The notes: generated by a model from the sequence alone, not told the origin. 64,000 bases of DNA from Desmospora profundinema (GCF_031454155.1 NZ_JAVDQG010000006.1:186001-250000), one strand, 5' to 3'. Positions 1-8,929 are shown, counted from the stretch's first letter. A program made the numbers and translations.

Positions 1-11
1 CATCCACCATT

Positions 12-44
12 AAAAAATTCCTATCCTGCCGATAGGGATTTTTT
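12..44 (+). terminator. Rho-independent terminator of a gene left of the window
   Basis: An inverted repeat (AAATCCCTATC-type arms at about 14-25 and 31-42) is followed by a run of T. It lies before the first gene, so it most likely ends an upstream transcript that is outside the window. Confidence 0.7.
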
Positions 45-106
45 ATATAACCGGATGAATCCTTTCTATGGATAATATTTCCGAACGGATCGATTCGTAA
101 CTTCGC

Positions 107-112
107 TATAAT
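107..112 (+). promoter_or_regulatory. -10 box (TATAAT) of the sugar-sensor operon
   Basis: A perfect TATAAT lies 70 bp before the proposed TTG start. It sits right in front of the ATG at 116, so transcription would begin at about 119 and that ATG cannot be the start. No convincing -35 box is seen. Confidence 0.5.
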
Positions 113-181
113 CAAATGTACAGAATGGTGAAAACCTTCCCATTCCTGCCGGTCAGGGAGAGCGTTGTTGGGGGGATTCGA

Positions 182-1168
182 TTGTTTAAAAGAGTATTGT
201 TGTTATGTACGATCCTCATGTTAGCGCTGTCATTGGGTACATCTGTCTATTTTGCGGGAAAGGCGCGGGAAGCCCATCAACCGATTGAGAGAAAACCGGT
301 GGACCATCGTCCGGAACACCATTTGGTGTTTATTTCGCAAGAGATGGGGAGCCCTTTTTGGAGGGAAATGGAGAGGGGAGCACGGGCTGCCGCCGAAGGT
401 CATGATGTCGTGATCGAATTTCGGTCACCGGTGCAACCCAATTATAAAGAGCATGTCAGTTTAATTGAGATGGCCGTGGCATCCCAGGTGGACGGCATCA
501 TTACCCAAGGTTTGACGGATCAGGGGTTTGCACCCGCCATCAACCATGCGTTGGATCGAGGCATCCAGGTGATTACCGTGGATTCCGATGTGATGGATAG
601 CAAACGATTTGCTTATGTCGGCACCCATCACTATCGTGCCGGATACCGGGTGGGACAGGAGATGGTGCGGGCGATGGGGGAAGAAGGGAAAGTCGGCATT
701 ATTCTCAGCAGCAAGGAAGAAAACAATATGATCCAGCGGATGGAAGGGTTCCAGGATGCCATCCGCTCGTATCCCGGAATCCAGGTCGTGGCGGTGGAAG
801 AGTCCAACGCCAGTTTAAGGCAGGCATCCGAAAAGGCCGCGAAGATCTTTAATACGCATCCGGATGTCAAGGGGTTGTTCGGCATCAGTCCCCCGGATGC
901 TCCTGGCTTGGTGGAAGTGGCGGAGGAGAGGGGAAAAACGGGAGAAGTGGTGATCATGGGCTTCGGTGATCTTCCGCAAACCTTTCGCTTGGTGGAAGAA
1001 GGGAAATTGACCGGAGTGGTGGTGCAACAACCTTACGAGATCGGATATCGATCCGTGGAATCGATGATGGCTCTCCTGAAAGGAAAGCAGCCCAGCCGCG
1101 AGCTGTACATTCCCTTTGAGTGGCGGACATCGCAACCCCTTCAGGGAAGTGAGGGGGAAAAGCGATGA
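182..1168 (+). CDS. Membrane-anchored periplasmic-binding-protein sugar sensor (XylFII-like)
   Basis: This is a type I periplasmic sugar-binding protein of the Peripla_BP_4/RbsB class, about 328 residues from the TTG at 182. The TTG has a GGGGGG ribosome binding site 6-12 bases before it, and the reading frame upstream overlaps the promoter. A hydrophobic N-terminal segment (residues about 5-22) with no lipobox suggests a membrane anchor. The fold is visible in the motifs SQEMGSPFW, DGIITQG and ITVDSD. It overlaps the kinase gene by 4 bases (ATGA), and a YesN-type regulator follows, then xylFGH. In Clostridium beijerinckii an XylFII sensor binds D-xylose outside the cell and activates LytS. 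The same gene order here suggests the same role; ligand identity is inferred. Confidence 0.8.
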   Translation: MFKRVLLLCTILMLALSLGTSVYFAGKAREAHQPIERKPVDHRPEHHLVFISQEMGSPFWREMERGARAAAEGHDVVIEFRSPVQPNYKEHVSLIEMAVASQVDGIITQGLTDQGFAPAINHALDRGIQVITVDSDVMDSKRFAYVGTHHYRAGYRVGQEMVRAMGEEGKVGIILSSKEENNMIQRMEGFQDAIRSYPGIQVVAVEESNASLRQASEKAAKIFNTHPDVKGLFGISPPDAPGLVEVAEERGKTGEVVIMGFGDLPQTFRLVEEGKLTGVVVQQPYEIGYRSVESMMALLKGKQPSRELYIPFEWRTSQPLQGSEGEKR

Positions 1169-2649
1169 TACGTCTTCGAACGAAACTGTGGATGTTTTTT
1201 CTCTGTATGATCTTGTTGCTGTATGGGGTGGCCTATGTTTTGTATAACAGCAGCCAACAGTCGGTGGAAGAGTACAATCACCAATTTAACCGGTTTCTGC
1301 TGTTAAACGATGTTTCCCAACAGACGGATCAGGTGTTGCAAAGGCTGAATACGTATCTGGGGGAAAAATCCCCTGAAAATCAATCTTCGTATCAAGCGAA
1401 CCGGGAGAACCTGCGGCAACTTCAGAAGCGCTTGGTTCCGGAAATCGAACATCAAGACAATCATATTCGATTAAAAAGCTATTCCCATATGATCGGCAAC
1501 TTTTTGAAAGAAGCGGATTTGGCCTTCAATTATTCCAACTTAAATGATGATGCCCAAAGCTCGTATCATTACGAACAAGCCGTTCAACTCTCCCGCTTTA
1601 TTCTCCAGACGACACAAGATCTGATCGACCGGGAGCTGACCCAGTACTATCCTTTTTATGCGGATATGGTGGAACGAAACCGGCATCTGCAGTCGATGAG
1701 TACGGCCATTTTCATCTCCATTTTGTTGACGGCCGGATTGTTTACGTACGGGTTTGCGGGCGGGATCACCCGGCCGATCGAGCAGTTGGCCCGGGAAGCC
1801 AAACAGATTTCCCGGGGTAATCTGGACGGCGATGACATCCGGGTGAAGAGCCGGGATGAAATCTTTTATCTGGCTGAATCCTTTAATCGCATGCGGCAGC
1901 GGTTAAAAGAGCTGATCCAGGAAATCAAGGAAAAGGCAAGTCTGGAAAAAGCGTTGCAACAACAACGCGTTCAAAATCTGGAGGTTCAAAATCTGTTGAA
2001 AGAGATGGAGCTGAAAACGTTACAAAACCAGATTCAGCCCCACTTTTTGTTTAATACCTTAAATGTGATTTCCAAGCAGGCCTATTTAGAAGGTGCGGAG
2101 CAGGCTAGCGGCCTGATTGAATCGGTGGCCCGTATGTTTCGTTATAACCTGAAGGGGATGGACCGGCCTGTTACGTTAAAGGAAGAAACCGGGCACGTGC
2201 AGCATTATTTTGCGATTCAGACGGCCCGTTTTCGGGAGCGGGTCGGTTTGTCCATCGAAGTGGAGGAATCGTGTCTCCCCCATATGATACCCGTCCTTAC
2301 GCTCCAACCGTTGGTGGAAAACGCCTTTATCCATGGGGTGGAGGATTGTGAAGCCGGGGCGGTCATCCGTGTACGCGTGTATCGGGACGAAAGCGATGTG
2401 GTGGTGGAGGTGGAGGATAACGGGAAGGGGATGGATGCGGACACGGTTCGACGGCTGTTGCATCCCGAGTCGGAGGGAGGCACCCAGACATCCGGACATT
2501 CCACCGGGCTGGGGGTGCAAAACGTGCTGAAGCGTCTGCGCCTGTTTTATGGCCGGGAGGAGATCGTACAGATCGAATCGGAACCAGGAAAAGGGACGCA
2601 GATTCGTTTATCCCTTCCGTATACCGTTGCGAGTGAAGGAGGTGGCTGA
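1165..2649 (+). CDS. YesM/LytS-type sensor histidine kinase
   Basis: This 494-residue membrane kinase has a first transmembrane helix near residues 7-26, an extracellular region to about 170, a second helix near 172-195, then a HAMP linker. The His_kinase domain (PF06580) has the QPHFLFNTLN motif with the phospho-acceptor His near residue 291. The ATP-binding domain shows the N box (LQPLVENAFIHG, about 375-390) and glycine boxes. The gene starts inside the stop of the sugar sensor and ends two bases before the response regulator, so the three are translationally coupled. It most likely reads the binding state of the upstream sensor and phosphorylates the YesN-type regulator. Confidence 0.9.
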   Translation: MIRLRTKLWMFFLCMILLLYGVAYVLYNSSQQSVEEYNHQFNRFLLLNDVSQQTDQVLQRLNTYLGEKSPENQSSYQANRENLRQLQKRLVPEIEHQDNHIRLKSYSHMIGNFLKEADLAFNYSNLNDDAQSSYHYEQAVQLSRFILQTTQDLIDRELTQYYPFYADMVERNRHLQSMSTAIFISILLTAGLFTYGFAGGITRPIEQLAREAKQISRGNLDGDDIRVKSRDEIFYLAESFNRMRQRLKELIQEIKEKASLEKALQQQRVQNLEVQNLLKEMELKTLQNQIQPHFLFNTLNVISKQAYLEGAEQASGLIESVARMFRYNLKGMDRPVTLKEETGHVQHYFAIQTARFRERVGLSIEVEESCLPHMIPVLTLQPLVENAFIHGVEDCEAGAVIRVRVYRDESDVVVEVEDNGKGMDADTVRRLLHPESEGGTQTSGHSTGLGVQNVLKRLRLFYGREEIVQIESEPGKGTQIRLSLPYTVASEGGG

Positions 2650-2651
2650 AC

Positions 2652-4223
2652 ATGTATTCACTGCTGATTGCTGATGATGAACCGATTGAACGGGAAGCGA
2701 TGCGCGTCATGCTTGGACGCCTTCTTTCCGATCGGGTTTGTGTGGTGGGAGAAGCGGAAAATGGACGAATCGCCGTCCGACAGGCGGAAGAAAAACAACC
2801 GGACATCGTGATGATGGACATCAAAATGCCCGGTATTGACGGAATCGAAGCGATCCGGGAAATCCGGCGGAAATTGCCGGATGCGCATTTTATCATGATC
2901 ACGGCATATGACCACTTTCAATATGCCCGCGAGGCGATGCGCCTGGGGGTGAAGGAGTATATCCTGAAGCCTGCGTCCAAAGAGGAAGTGGTGGAAGCCG
3001 TTGAACGCGTCATCCAAGAGATCCAATCGGAACGATCCCGCCGGGAAGCGGAGCTGGATCTGAAAGAAAAATGGATGCGGGTACAGCCGCTGGTGGAGGC
3101 GGAGTTGGTGGCATCCCTCCTGCTGGATCGCGTCGGTGATATCAGTTGGGAAGAGCTGTCCCGCCTGCTCCAGGTTCGCATGAATGCCGGGTTCTCCCTG
3201 GTGATCTCCCTGCTGTCCGACATGGAAGGAGAAGAATCCAAGGAAGGGATTCGTCAAACCTATGAAACGATCAAGGACCGGGTGAAGCAAGAGAATACCC
3301 GTTGTTTTGTGGGACCGATGACGGGGATGCAGATTCCGGTGTTGGTCGTTTGGAAAGAGCCGCTGGATGCTGGAGGACCCTCGGCAAAAGCACGGGTTTT
3401 GAGTGTGGTGCGGCAATTGACGCAGGCGTTGAGGCGAGCGGTGGATCAAGAGCTGTTCATCGGAGCGGGAACAGGCCGCTCACAGGTGCAAGAATTGCGT
3501 CAATCGTATTTGGAAGCCCTGATGGCTTCACGCAACCCGTCGTTGCCGGCGGGGTACGCCCTGTATGAGGATGTCTCCAGAGAGGTGGAATCGGATCGGG
3601 CGGCATTACTGGAGGCGGAAAAACAAGTGATGGAAGCGGCCCGGGAGGGGGATATCGATCAACTGTTGCACCGGTACGGATGTTACTTTCAGGAAGTGCT
3701 CGTCGATGCAAAAGGCCGTTTGCCAGATTGCCGCAACCGCTTGATGGAACTCTTGATCGTCCTGCATCGGGGAACCCATGCCCCCTCTGCGGACGGAACA
3801 GGGTGGGAACGGCTGCAACCCGCCTCTACGATTGGAGAGTTGCGGGAACTGGGTCGACAGTATCTATTGGAACTGTTTCACCATGTTCAGGAACAACGCC
3901 ACTGGCGACTGCAAAACCGGTTGAAACGGGCGAAAGCGTATATGCGAGAGCATTACCGCGATCATCTGACATTGGAATCGGTGGCCGAACATGTCAATCT
4001 GAATCCGTATTATTTCAGTAAGCTGTTGAAAGAAGAATGCGGGATGACCTTTATCGATTATTTGACTCATGTTCGGATTGAACAAGCGAAAGAACTGATT
4101 GAAAGCGGGGAGATGAGTCTGAAGGAGATCTGCTATGAAGTGGGGTATCACGACCCCAATTACTTCAGCCGGGTCTTTAAAAAGGTGACGGGAGTGCCTC
4201 CGAGCCGGTATTTGCATCGGTAA
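2652..4223 (+). CDS. YesN-type response regulator with AraC DNA-binding domain
   Basis: This 523-residue regulator has an N-terminal receiver domain with the phospho-acceptor Asp in DIVMMDIKMPG (about residue 55) and the conserved Lys in EYILKPA. A long middle segment follows, then a C-terminal AraC-type double helix-turn-helix (about 415-520) with signatures VAEHVNLNPYYFSKLLKEE and VGYHDPNYFSRVFKK. The start has an AAGGAGGTG site 6 bases upstream. As partner of the preceding kinase it probably activates the xylFGH operon that begins about 200 bp downstream. A terminator separates the two transcription units. Confidence 0.92.
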   Translation: MYSLLIADDEPIEREAMRVMLGRLLSDRVCVVGEAENGRIAVRQAEEKQPDIVMMDIKMPGIDGIEAIREIRRKLPDAHFIMITAYDHFQYAREAMRLGVKEYILKPASKEEVVEAVERVIQEIQSERSRREAELDLKEKWMRVQPLVEAELVASLLLDRVGDISWEELSRLLQVRMNAGFSLVISLLSDMEGEESKEGIRQTYETIKDRVKQENTRCFVGPMTGMQIPVLVVWKEPLDAGGPSAKARVLSVVRQLTQALRRAVDQELFIGAGTGRSQVQELRQSYLEALMASRNPSLPAGYALYEDVSREVESDRAALLEAEKQVMEAAREGDIDQLLHRYGCYFQEVLVDAKGRLPDCRNRLMELLIVLHRGTHAPSADGTGWERLQPASTIGELRELGRQYLLELFHHVQEQRHWRLQNRLKRAKAYMREHYRDHLTLESVAEHVNLNPYYFSKLLKEECGMTFIDYLTHVRIEQAKELIESGEMSLKEICYEVGYHDPNYFSRVFKKVTGVPPSRYLHR

Positions 4224-4250
4224 ACAAGAGAATAGGGAAAAGTGCAAAAT

Positions 4251-4290
4251 CGGATAGGTGACCGCAAAAAAGTGCTACCTGTCCGTTTTT
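4251..4290 (+). terminator. Terminator after the response regulator gene
   Basis: CGGATAGGT (4251-4259) pairs with ACCTGTCCG (4277-4285) allowing one G-U pair, followed by TTTTT. It separates the regulatory operon from xylFGH. Confidence 0.75.
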
Positions 4291-4351
4291 CCATCGATGG
4301 ATCCCATCCCTGTTACAGACAGGACAAAAAAATGAAGCAATTTTCAAAAGA

Positions 4352-4366
4352 ATGAAGGCGTTTACA
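4352..4366 (+). promoter_or_regulatory. Possible second cre site (one mismatch)
   Basis: ATGAAGGCGTTTACA matches the catabolite-responsive element consensus WTGNAANCGNWNNCW at all but one fixed position. It lies 35 bp before the perfect cre. Its overlap with the TTTACA that could serve as a -35 box would fit repression. Confidence 0.4.
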
Positions 4367-4400
4367 CGATGGAGAGCTTGTGGATCGTGATACCTTTTTG

Positions 4401-4415
4401 TTGAAAGCGATTTCA
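4401..4415 (+). promoter_or_regulatory. Catabolite-responsive element (cre) before xylF
   Basis: TTGAAAGCGATTTCA fits the CcpA-binding consensus WTGNAANCGNWNNCW at every fixed position. It lies just upstream of the xylF ribosome binding site (AAAGGGGGA, 4421-4429), where CcpA binding would block transcription when glucose is present. Confidence 0.8.
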
Positions 4416-4435
4416 AGTTCAAAGGGGGAACACCG

Positions 4436-5503
4436 ATGAAACGGCATCGACGATGGACTGTTTTAACGGCAATTATGCTCATTATCAGCCTGTTTGCGAC
4501 TGCTTGCGGGTCGGGGAACCAGGCGGGTTCCGGTTCCGACGATCAAGTGGTGATCGGATTTTCCATGGATACGCTGGAAGAGGAGCGGTGGCAGCGGGAC
4601 CGCGACCTGTTTGTGAAAAAGGCGGAAGAATTGGGCGCCAAAGTGAACGTGCAGGCAGCCAACAGTGATGACGCCGTCCAGCTGGCCCAGGTGGAGAACC
4701 TGATCACCCAAGGGGTGGATGTGCTGGTGGTGGTTCCGCACAATGCGGAGGCCGCCGCGGCGATTGTGGACAAAGCTCATGAGGCGGACATCCCCGTCAT
4801 CTCCTACGACCGCTTGATCCGGAACGCCGAAGTGGACTTGTATGTTTCCTTTGATAATGAGCGGGTGGGAGAGATGCAGGCGGAATCGATCACCCAAGAA
4901 GTTCCCAAAGGCAAGTACGCCTTGATCGAAGGGGCGGATACGGATAATAACGCCCACCTCTTTAAAAAAGGGCAGATGAATGTGTTGAAACCCCTGGTGG
5001 AGAAAGGGGACATCGAGATCGTATACGATCAGTGGACGAGAGATTGGAGACCCGAGGTGGCATTGCGGAATATGGAGAACGCTCTGACCGCCAATAAGAA
5101 TGAAATCGATGCGGTCCTGGCCGCCAACGATGGGACTGCCGGCGGGGTCATTCGTGCCTTGGATGCCCAGGGGCTGGCCGGAAAAGTGCCGGTTTCCGGA
5201 CAGGACGCCGAGTTGGCCGCCTGCCAGCGTGTGGTGGAAGGAACCCAGACGATGACGGTGTACAAACCGATTCATCTCTTGGCGGAAAAAGTGGCGGAAG
5301 TGGCTGTCGACATGGGGAAAGGGAAAGAGCCAAAACCGGATTCCAAGGTGAACAATGGAAAAATCGATGTGCCCTCCATTTTGCTGGATCCGATCGCGGT
5401 CACTAAAGACAACATGATGGATACGATCATCAAGGACGATTTTCATAAAATGGAAGACGTCTATAAGAACGTTCCCAAAGACCAACGGCCGAAACAAGGA
5501 TGA
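4436..5503 (+). CDS. xylF: D-xylose ABC transporter, substrate-binding lipoprotein
   Basis: This 355-residue lipoprotein captures D-xylose outside the cell for the XylGH importer. It has a basic N-terminus, a hydrophobic stretch and the lipobox LFATAC with Cys near residue 24. The mature part has the XylF/ChvE-type sequence, including GFSMDTLEEERWQRD, SYDRLI, GADTDNNA and QDAELAACQRV. The start has a strong AAAGGGGGA site. It is followed by an attenuator-like hairpin and then the ATPase and permease genes. A perfect cre box upstream indicates glucose repression, and the preceding three-component system is the likely activator. Confidence 0.93.
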   Translation: MKRHRRWTVLTAIMLIISLFATACGSGNQAGSGSDDQVVIGFSMDTLEEERWQRDRDLFVKKAEELGAKVNVQAANSDDAVQLAQVENLITQGVDVLVVVPHNAEAAAAIVDKAHEADIPVISYDRLIRNAEVDLYVSFDNERVGEMQAESITQEVPKGKYALIEGADTDNNAHLFKKGQMNVLKPLVEKGDIEIVYDQWTRDWRPEVALRNMENALTANKNEIDAVLAANDGTAGGVIRALDAQGLAGKVPVSGQDAELAACQRVVEGTQTMTVYKPIHLLAEKVAEVAVDMGKGKEPKPDSKVNNGKIDVPSILLDPIAVTKDNMMDTIIKDDFHKMEDVYKNVPKDQRPKQG

Positions 5504-5512
5504 GTGTAGGAT

Positions 5513-5541
5513 GAGGCAGGCCAATCGACCTGCCTCCTTTT
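5513..5541 (+). terminator. Intra-operon attenuator hairpin between xylF and xylG
   Basis: GAGGCAGG (5513-5520) and CCTGCCTC (5529-5536) form a perfect 8-bp stem followed by CTTTTATT. The position between binding protein and ATPase suggests partial termination that gives more XylF than XylG/XylH. Confidence 0.6.
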
Positions 5542-5569
5542 ATTCCACTGAGGAAGGAGGAACCTTACG

Positions 5570-7084
5570 ATGGATTACGCATTGGAGATGAAAGACGTCA
5601 GCAAAACCTTTCCCGGTGTCAAAGCCCTCGACAACGTCAATTTCGCCGTCAAGAAGGGAGAAATCCACGCCCTCTGCGGTGAAAACGGAGCGGGCAAATC
5701 CACCTTAATCAAAATTTTAAGCGGCTTGTATCCCGCCGGTACGTTCGAAGGGGAAATCCGGATCAATGGAAAACCCGTCTCCTTTTCCGATATCCGGGAT
5801 GCCGAACGGACCGGGATCGCCATCATCCATCAAGAGCTGGCGTTGGTCAAGGAAATGACGGTGGGTGAAAATATCTTCCTCGGCGCGGAACCGTCGATCG
5901 GCCCTGTGGTCCATTGGGATCATATTTATCGGGAAGCGAATCGGCTGCTGCAAGAGGTGGGGTTAAAAGAGATCGGGGCGGAAGAAATCGTCGGTCATTT
6001 GGGGATTGGGCAACAGCAGTTGGTGGAGATCGCCAAGGCGCTCTCCAAACAAGCGGATATTCTTCTGTTGGATGAACCGACGGCCGCCTTGACGGATACG
6101 GAAGTCCAGGTGTTGATCGGGATTTTACGTCAACTGCGGGAGCGGGGTGTTACCTGCATTTACATTTCTCATAAATTGGACGAGGTGTTTGCCATCGCCG
6201 ATTCCATCACGGTGTTGCGGGATGGGCGCTCTGTCGGCACCCACCCCGTCCAGGAGTGGACGGAAGAGCGGGTAATCGCCCATATGGTGGGCCGGGAGCT
6301 GACCGACCGCTATCCCGAACCGGACCGGACGCCGGGGGATGTCGTTTTTTCCGTTCACGATTATACGGTCTGGCATCCGCAGGACGGCTCGGAAAAGATC
6401 CACGGGGTTTCCCTTCAGGTGCGGCGCGGGGAGATTGTGGGCGTAGCCGGATTGATGGGGGCCGGCCGGACGGAATTGATGGCCAGCTTGTTTGGGGCTT
6501 ATCCGGGCAAGAGCGCAGGCGAGATTCGAATGAACGGCCAAAAGATCCGGATCCGGTCTACCGCGGACGCGATCCGGCACGGGCTGGCTTTTGTGACGGA
6601 AGACCGGAAACGGACGGGATTGGTTCTGGGGATGGATGTGAAAACCAATACATCCCTGGCCCATCTGGATCGGCTGCACCAGTTCGGCGTCCTACGGGAA
6701 AACGAGGAGGTTCGTCTGGCGGAACAATATTCCCGTGAGCTGCGGGTCAAAACCCCCTCTATGGAGACGGCGGTAGGAACGTTAAGCGGCGGCAATCAGC
6801 AGAAGGTGGTTCTGGCCAAGTGGCTGATGACCCGTCCCCAATTGCTGATCCTGGATGAGCCCACCCGGGGGATCGATGTGGGCGCCAAATTTGAAATCTA
6901 CCAGATTATGAATCGGCTGGCCCGGGAAGGCGTCTCCATCTTGATGGTCTCTTCTGAGCTTCCTGAAGTGCTGGGAATGAGTGATCGGATTTACGTGATG
7001 TGTGAAGGACGCATCACCGCTGAATGGACACGGGAAGAAGCGACACAGGAAAAAATCATGCATGCCGCAACGGGAGGTCGTTGA
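5570..7084 (+). CDS. xylG: D-xylose ABC transporter, double ATPase subunit
   Basis: This 504-residue protein carries two fused ABC ATPase domains, as in the sugar-importer (CUT2) subfamily. The first half has Walker A GENGAGKST (about residue 38) and DEPTAALTDTE. The second half has the degenerate Walker A GLMGAGRTE, signature LSGGNQQKVVLAKWL and DEPTRGIDVGAKFEIY, all typical of XylG/RbsA/MglA. It energises xylose import. The start follows AGGAAGGAGG. The permease gene starts five bases after its stop. Confidence 0.93.
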   Translation: MDYALEMKDVSKTFPGVKALDNVNFAVKKGEIHALCGENGAGKSTLIKILSGLYPAGTFEGEIRINGKPVSFSDIRDAERTGIAIIHQELALVKEMTVGENIFLGAEPSIGPVVHWDHIYREANRLLQEVGLKEIGAEEIVGHLGIGQQQLVEIAKALSKQADILLLDEPTAALTDTEVQVLIGILRQLRERGVTCIYISHKLDEVFAIADSITVLRDGRSVGTHPVQEWTEERVIAHMVGRELTDRYPEPDRTPGDVVFSVHDYTVWHPQDGSEKIHGVSLQVRRGEIVGVAGLMGAGRTELMASLFGAYPGKSAGEIRMNGQKIRIRSTADAIRHGLAFVTEDRKRTGLVLGMDVKTNTSLAHLDRLHQFGVLRENEEVRLAEQYSRELRVKTPSMETAVGTLSGGNQQKVVLAKWLMTRPQLLILDEPTRGIDVGAKFEIYQIMNRLAREGVSILMVSSELPEVLGMSDRIYVMCEGRITAEWTREEATQEKIMHAATGGR

Positions 7085-7088
7085 GCAT

Positions 7089-8291
7089 ATGGAAACACAG
7101 GTGAACAATCCGGCGGTGGAGGAGGGATCCGCGGAAACCGAAAAGAAGCGGATCGTCTGGTTCGGCAAACTGGATGTGCGTGCATATACGATGATTGCCG
7201 CCTTGCTGGGGATTTGGATTTTCTTTTCGCTGACCAATGACTTTTTTCTCTCCCCCCGTAATTTGTCCAATCTCTTTTTACAGATGTCGGTAACCTCGAT
7301 CCTGGCCATCGGTGTCCTCCTGGTGATCGTGGCAGGGCACATCGATTTATCCGTCGGCTCCATCGTCGGACTGACGGGCGGGATCGCCGCTATTCTTCAG
7401 GTGTGGTATGACTGGAACACCTTGCCGGCGATACTGGTCACCCTGGCTGTGGGGGTGTTAATCGGGTTATTTCAGGGGTGGTGGGTCGCCTACCAGGCGG
7501 TGCCGGCGTTTATCGTCACCTTGGGCGGCATGATGGCGTTTCGCGGGATTCTCATGGGGATCACCCAAGGCTCCACCATCGCCCCTTTGTCCGACAGCTT
7601 CAAAATGATCGGCTCCTCCTATCTGCCCCAGTCCGTGGGATGGGGGTTGGCGGCAGTAGTGACGGCCGTGGTGATCTTCAACGCCTGGAGTCGGCGCCGC
7701 TCGCGCCAAAAATACGGATTTCCCTTGGACTCTCCGGTGATGGACATCGGAAAAGTACTGCTGACGGTAGCATTGGTCGGTACCTTTGTCGGCGTAATGA
7801 ACAATTACAAAGGGATTCCCTTTCCGATTATCATCGTACTGGTCCTGGCGGTGCTGTTTACGTTTATTGCGAAAAAGACCCGTTTTGGCCGCCATATCTA
7901 TGCCATCGGGGGCAACCAGGATGCGGCCCGTCTGTCGGGGATTCCGGTGAAGAGACGGGTCCTGTGGGTGTTCGTCCTTAGCAGCCTCCTGGCCTCCGTA
8001 ACGGGAATCGTGCTCACCTCCCGCGTCAACGCCGCCACCATCGGAGCGGGAACCATGTACGAACTGGACGCTATCGCCGCCTGTGTCATCGGCGGAACCA
8101 GCCTGATGGGCGGAGTGGGTACCATCTTCGGCGCTGTCATCGGCGCATTGGTAATGGCTTCATTGGACAACGGCATGAGCATTATGAACATGGAGAGCTT
8201 TTGGCAGTACATCGTCAAAGGAAGCGTCCTCATCTTCGCCGTGTGGCTGGACATGTACAGCCGTCGCCGTAAGCGGGCAGCGGCAGGGTGA
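7089..8291 (+). CDS. xylH: D-xylose ABC transporter, permease
   Basis: This is a 400-residue polytopic membrane protein of the CUT2 sugar permease family (BPD_transp_2). The start chosen is the ATG at 7089, five bases after the xylG stop, with GGGAGGT eight bases upstream. A longer frame opens inside xylG but has no site. Recognisable segments are GHIDLSVGSIVGLTGGIAAI, PAFIVTLGGMMAFRGI, AIGGNQDAARLSGI and the C-terminal CVIGGTSLMGGVGTIFGAVIG. It forms the membrane channel with XylG. A terminator follows. Confidence 0.92.
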   Translation: METQVNNPAVEEGSAETEKKRIVWFGKLDVRAYTMIAALLGIWIFFSLTNDFFLSPRNLSNLFLQMSVTSILAIGVLLVIVAGHIDLSVGSIVGLTGGIAAILQVWYDWNTLPAILVTLAVGVLIGLFQGWWVAYQAVPAFIVTLGGMMAFRGILMGITQGSTIAPLSDSFKMIGSSYLPQSVGWGLAAVVTAVVIFNAWSRRRSRQKYGFPLDSPVMDIGKVLLTVALVGTFVGVMNNYKGIPFPIIIVLVLAVLFTFIAKKTRFGRHIYAIGGNQDAARLSGIPVKRRVLWVFVLSSLLASVTGIVLTSRVNAATIGAGTMYELDAIAACVIGGTSLMGGVGTIFGAVIGALVMASLDNGMSIMNMESFWQYIVKGSVLIFAVWLDMYSRRRKRAAAG

Positions 8292-8307
8292 GGGTCCAAC
8301 TTTTTTG

Positions 8308-8357
8308 AAGCGATTCGCCTGATCCTAACGTGATGGATTCAGGCGGATCGCTTTTTA
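8308..8357 (+). terminator. Terminator of the xylFGH operon
   Basis: AAGCGATTCGCCTGATCC and GGATTCAGGCGGATCGCTT form a long, slightly imperfect stem, followed by TTTTTA. Confidence 0.85.
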
Positions 8358-8471
8358 TAATCTCACGGTCTGAGCCCCAATATAGGAAATAGCTTCGGCT
8401 TCTTGGATAAAATTTCTGGAGATGAAACACAATCTTTATGAAAGAAACTGGATGAAAAAGGGGGATCTTTG

Positions 8472-8651
8472 ATGGATATGATCCGAGCGAAACAGATTCT
8501 CGAAACGCCCAAAGAAGTGGAAGTGCATCATGAAGGAGCGCCGATCTGGATTCAAAATGTGGATGAACATGCCCAAACAGCCCGAATCTACCCCACTGCC
8601 GATCCGGAAAACGAAAAAACCGTACCCGTCCATGAACTGGAGGAGAAGTGA
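8472..8651 (+). CDS. sspH: H-type small acid-soluble spore protein
   Basis: This 59-residue protein matches the SspH family, minor spore-core proteins made in the forespore. The diagnostic parts are MDMIRAKQIL at the start, GAPIWIQNVDE in the middle and ARIYPTADPENEKTVPVHEL at the end. The ATG at 8472 is preferred because it aligns with the family start and has AAAAGGGGGA about 8 bases upstream. It stands alone between two terminators. Its presence shows that the organism forms endospores. Confidence 0.92.
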   Translation: MDMIRAKQILETPKEVEVHHEGAPIWIQNVDEHAQTARIYPTADPENEKTVPVHELEEK

Positions 8652-8695
8652 ACACAAAAAGATTTCTCGATCCTTGAGTGCTGAAACAACATAAA

Positions 8696-8735
8696 AATCC
8701 GGACAGGGTCATTTAGCTGTCCGGATTCTCTATAT
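8696..8735 (+). terminator. Terminator of sspH
   Basis: AATCCGGACA (8696-8705) and TGTCCGGATT (8718-8727) form a perfect 10-bp stem. The T-run is short. Confidence 0.75.
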
Positions 8736-8785
8736 TTTACGGTCTTAACCTAGCCCTAACCGATCACTACATCGGAACGAAATAA

Positions 8786-8824
8786 GCCTCATCACCAGAC
8801 CGAATCTAGGCAAGGGGGTGAGGC
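8786..8824 (+). promoter_or_regulatory. Stem that would mask the toxin-like gene's ribosome binding site
   Basis: GCCTC plus ACC (8786-8796, with a short bulge) can pair with GGTGAGGC (8817-8824), the 3' half of an unusually strong site, AAGGGGGTGAGG. Masking of the ribosome binding site is common in type I toxin mRNAs. Confidence 0.45.
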
Positions 8825-8929
8825 ATGGAAGGGCTTTAAGCAATCGCGGTCTTGTTGGTCGCACTTGTCGCTGTTGCTTGCTTCGTCCAGGTTTGGTGCG
8901 AAAAGCGTCACCGGAAGAAGTGGTGTTGA
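8825..8929 (+). pseudogene. Small hydrophobic (type I toxin-like) peptide gene with a stop at codon 5
   Basis: An ATG behind a very strong ribosome binding site opens MEGL, then TAA at codon 5 (8837-8839). The same frame continues for 29 codons as AIAVLLVALVAVACFVQVWC followed by a basic tail ending KRHRKKWC and a TGA. One short transmembrane helix plus a basic tail resembles the holin-like/TxpA-type toxins of Firmicutes type I toxin-antitoxin systems. The internal stop suggests an inactivated copy. A sequencing error, or a later TTG/GTC start, are alternatives. The antisense RNA candidate downstream supports the reading. No family match can be proved by eye. Confidence 0.45.
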
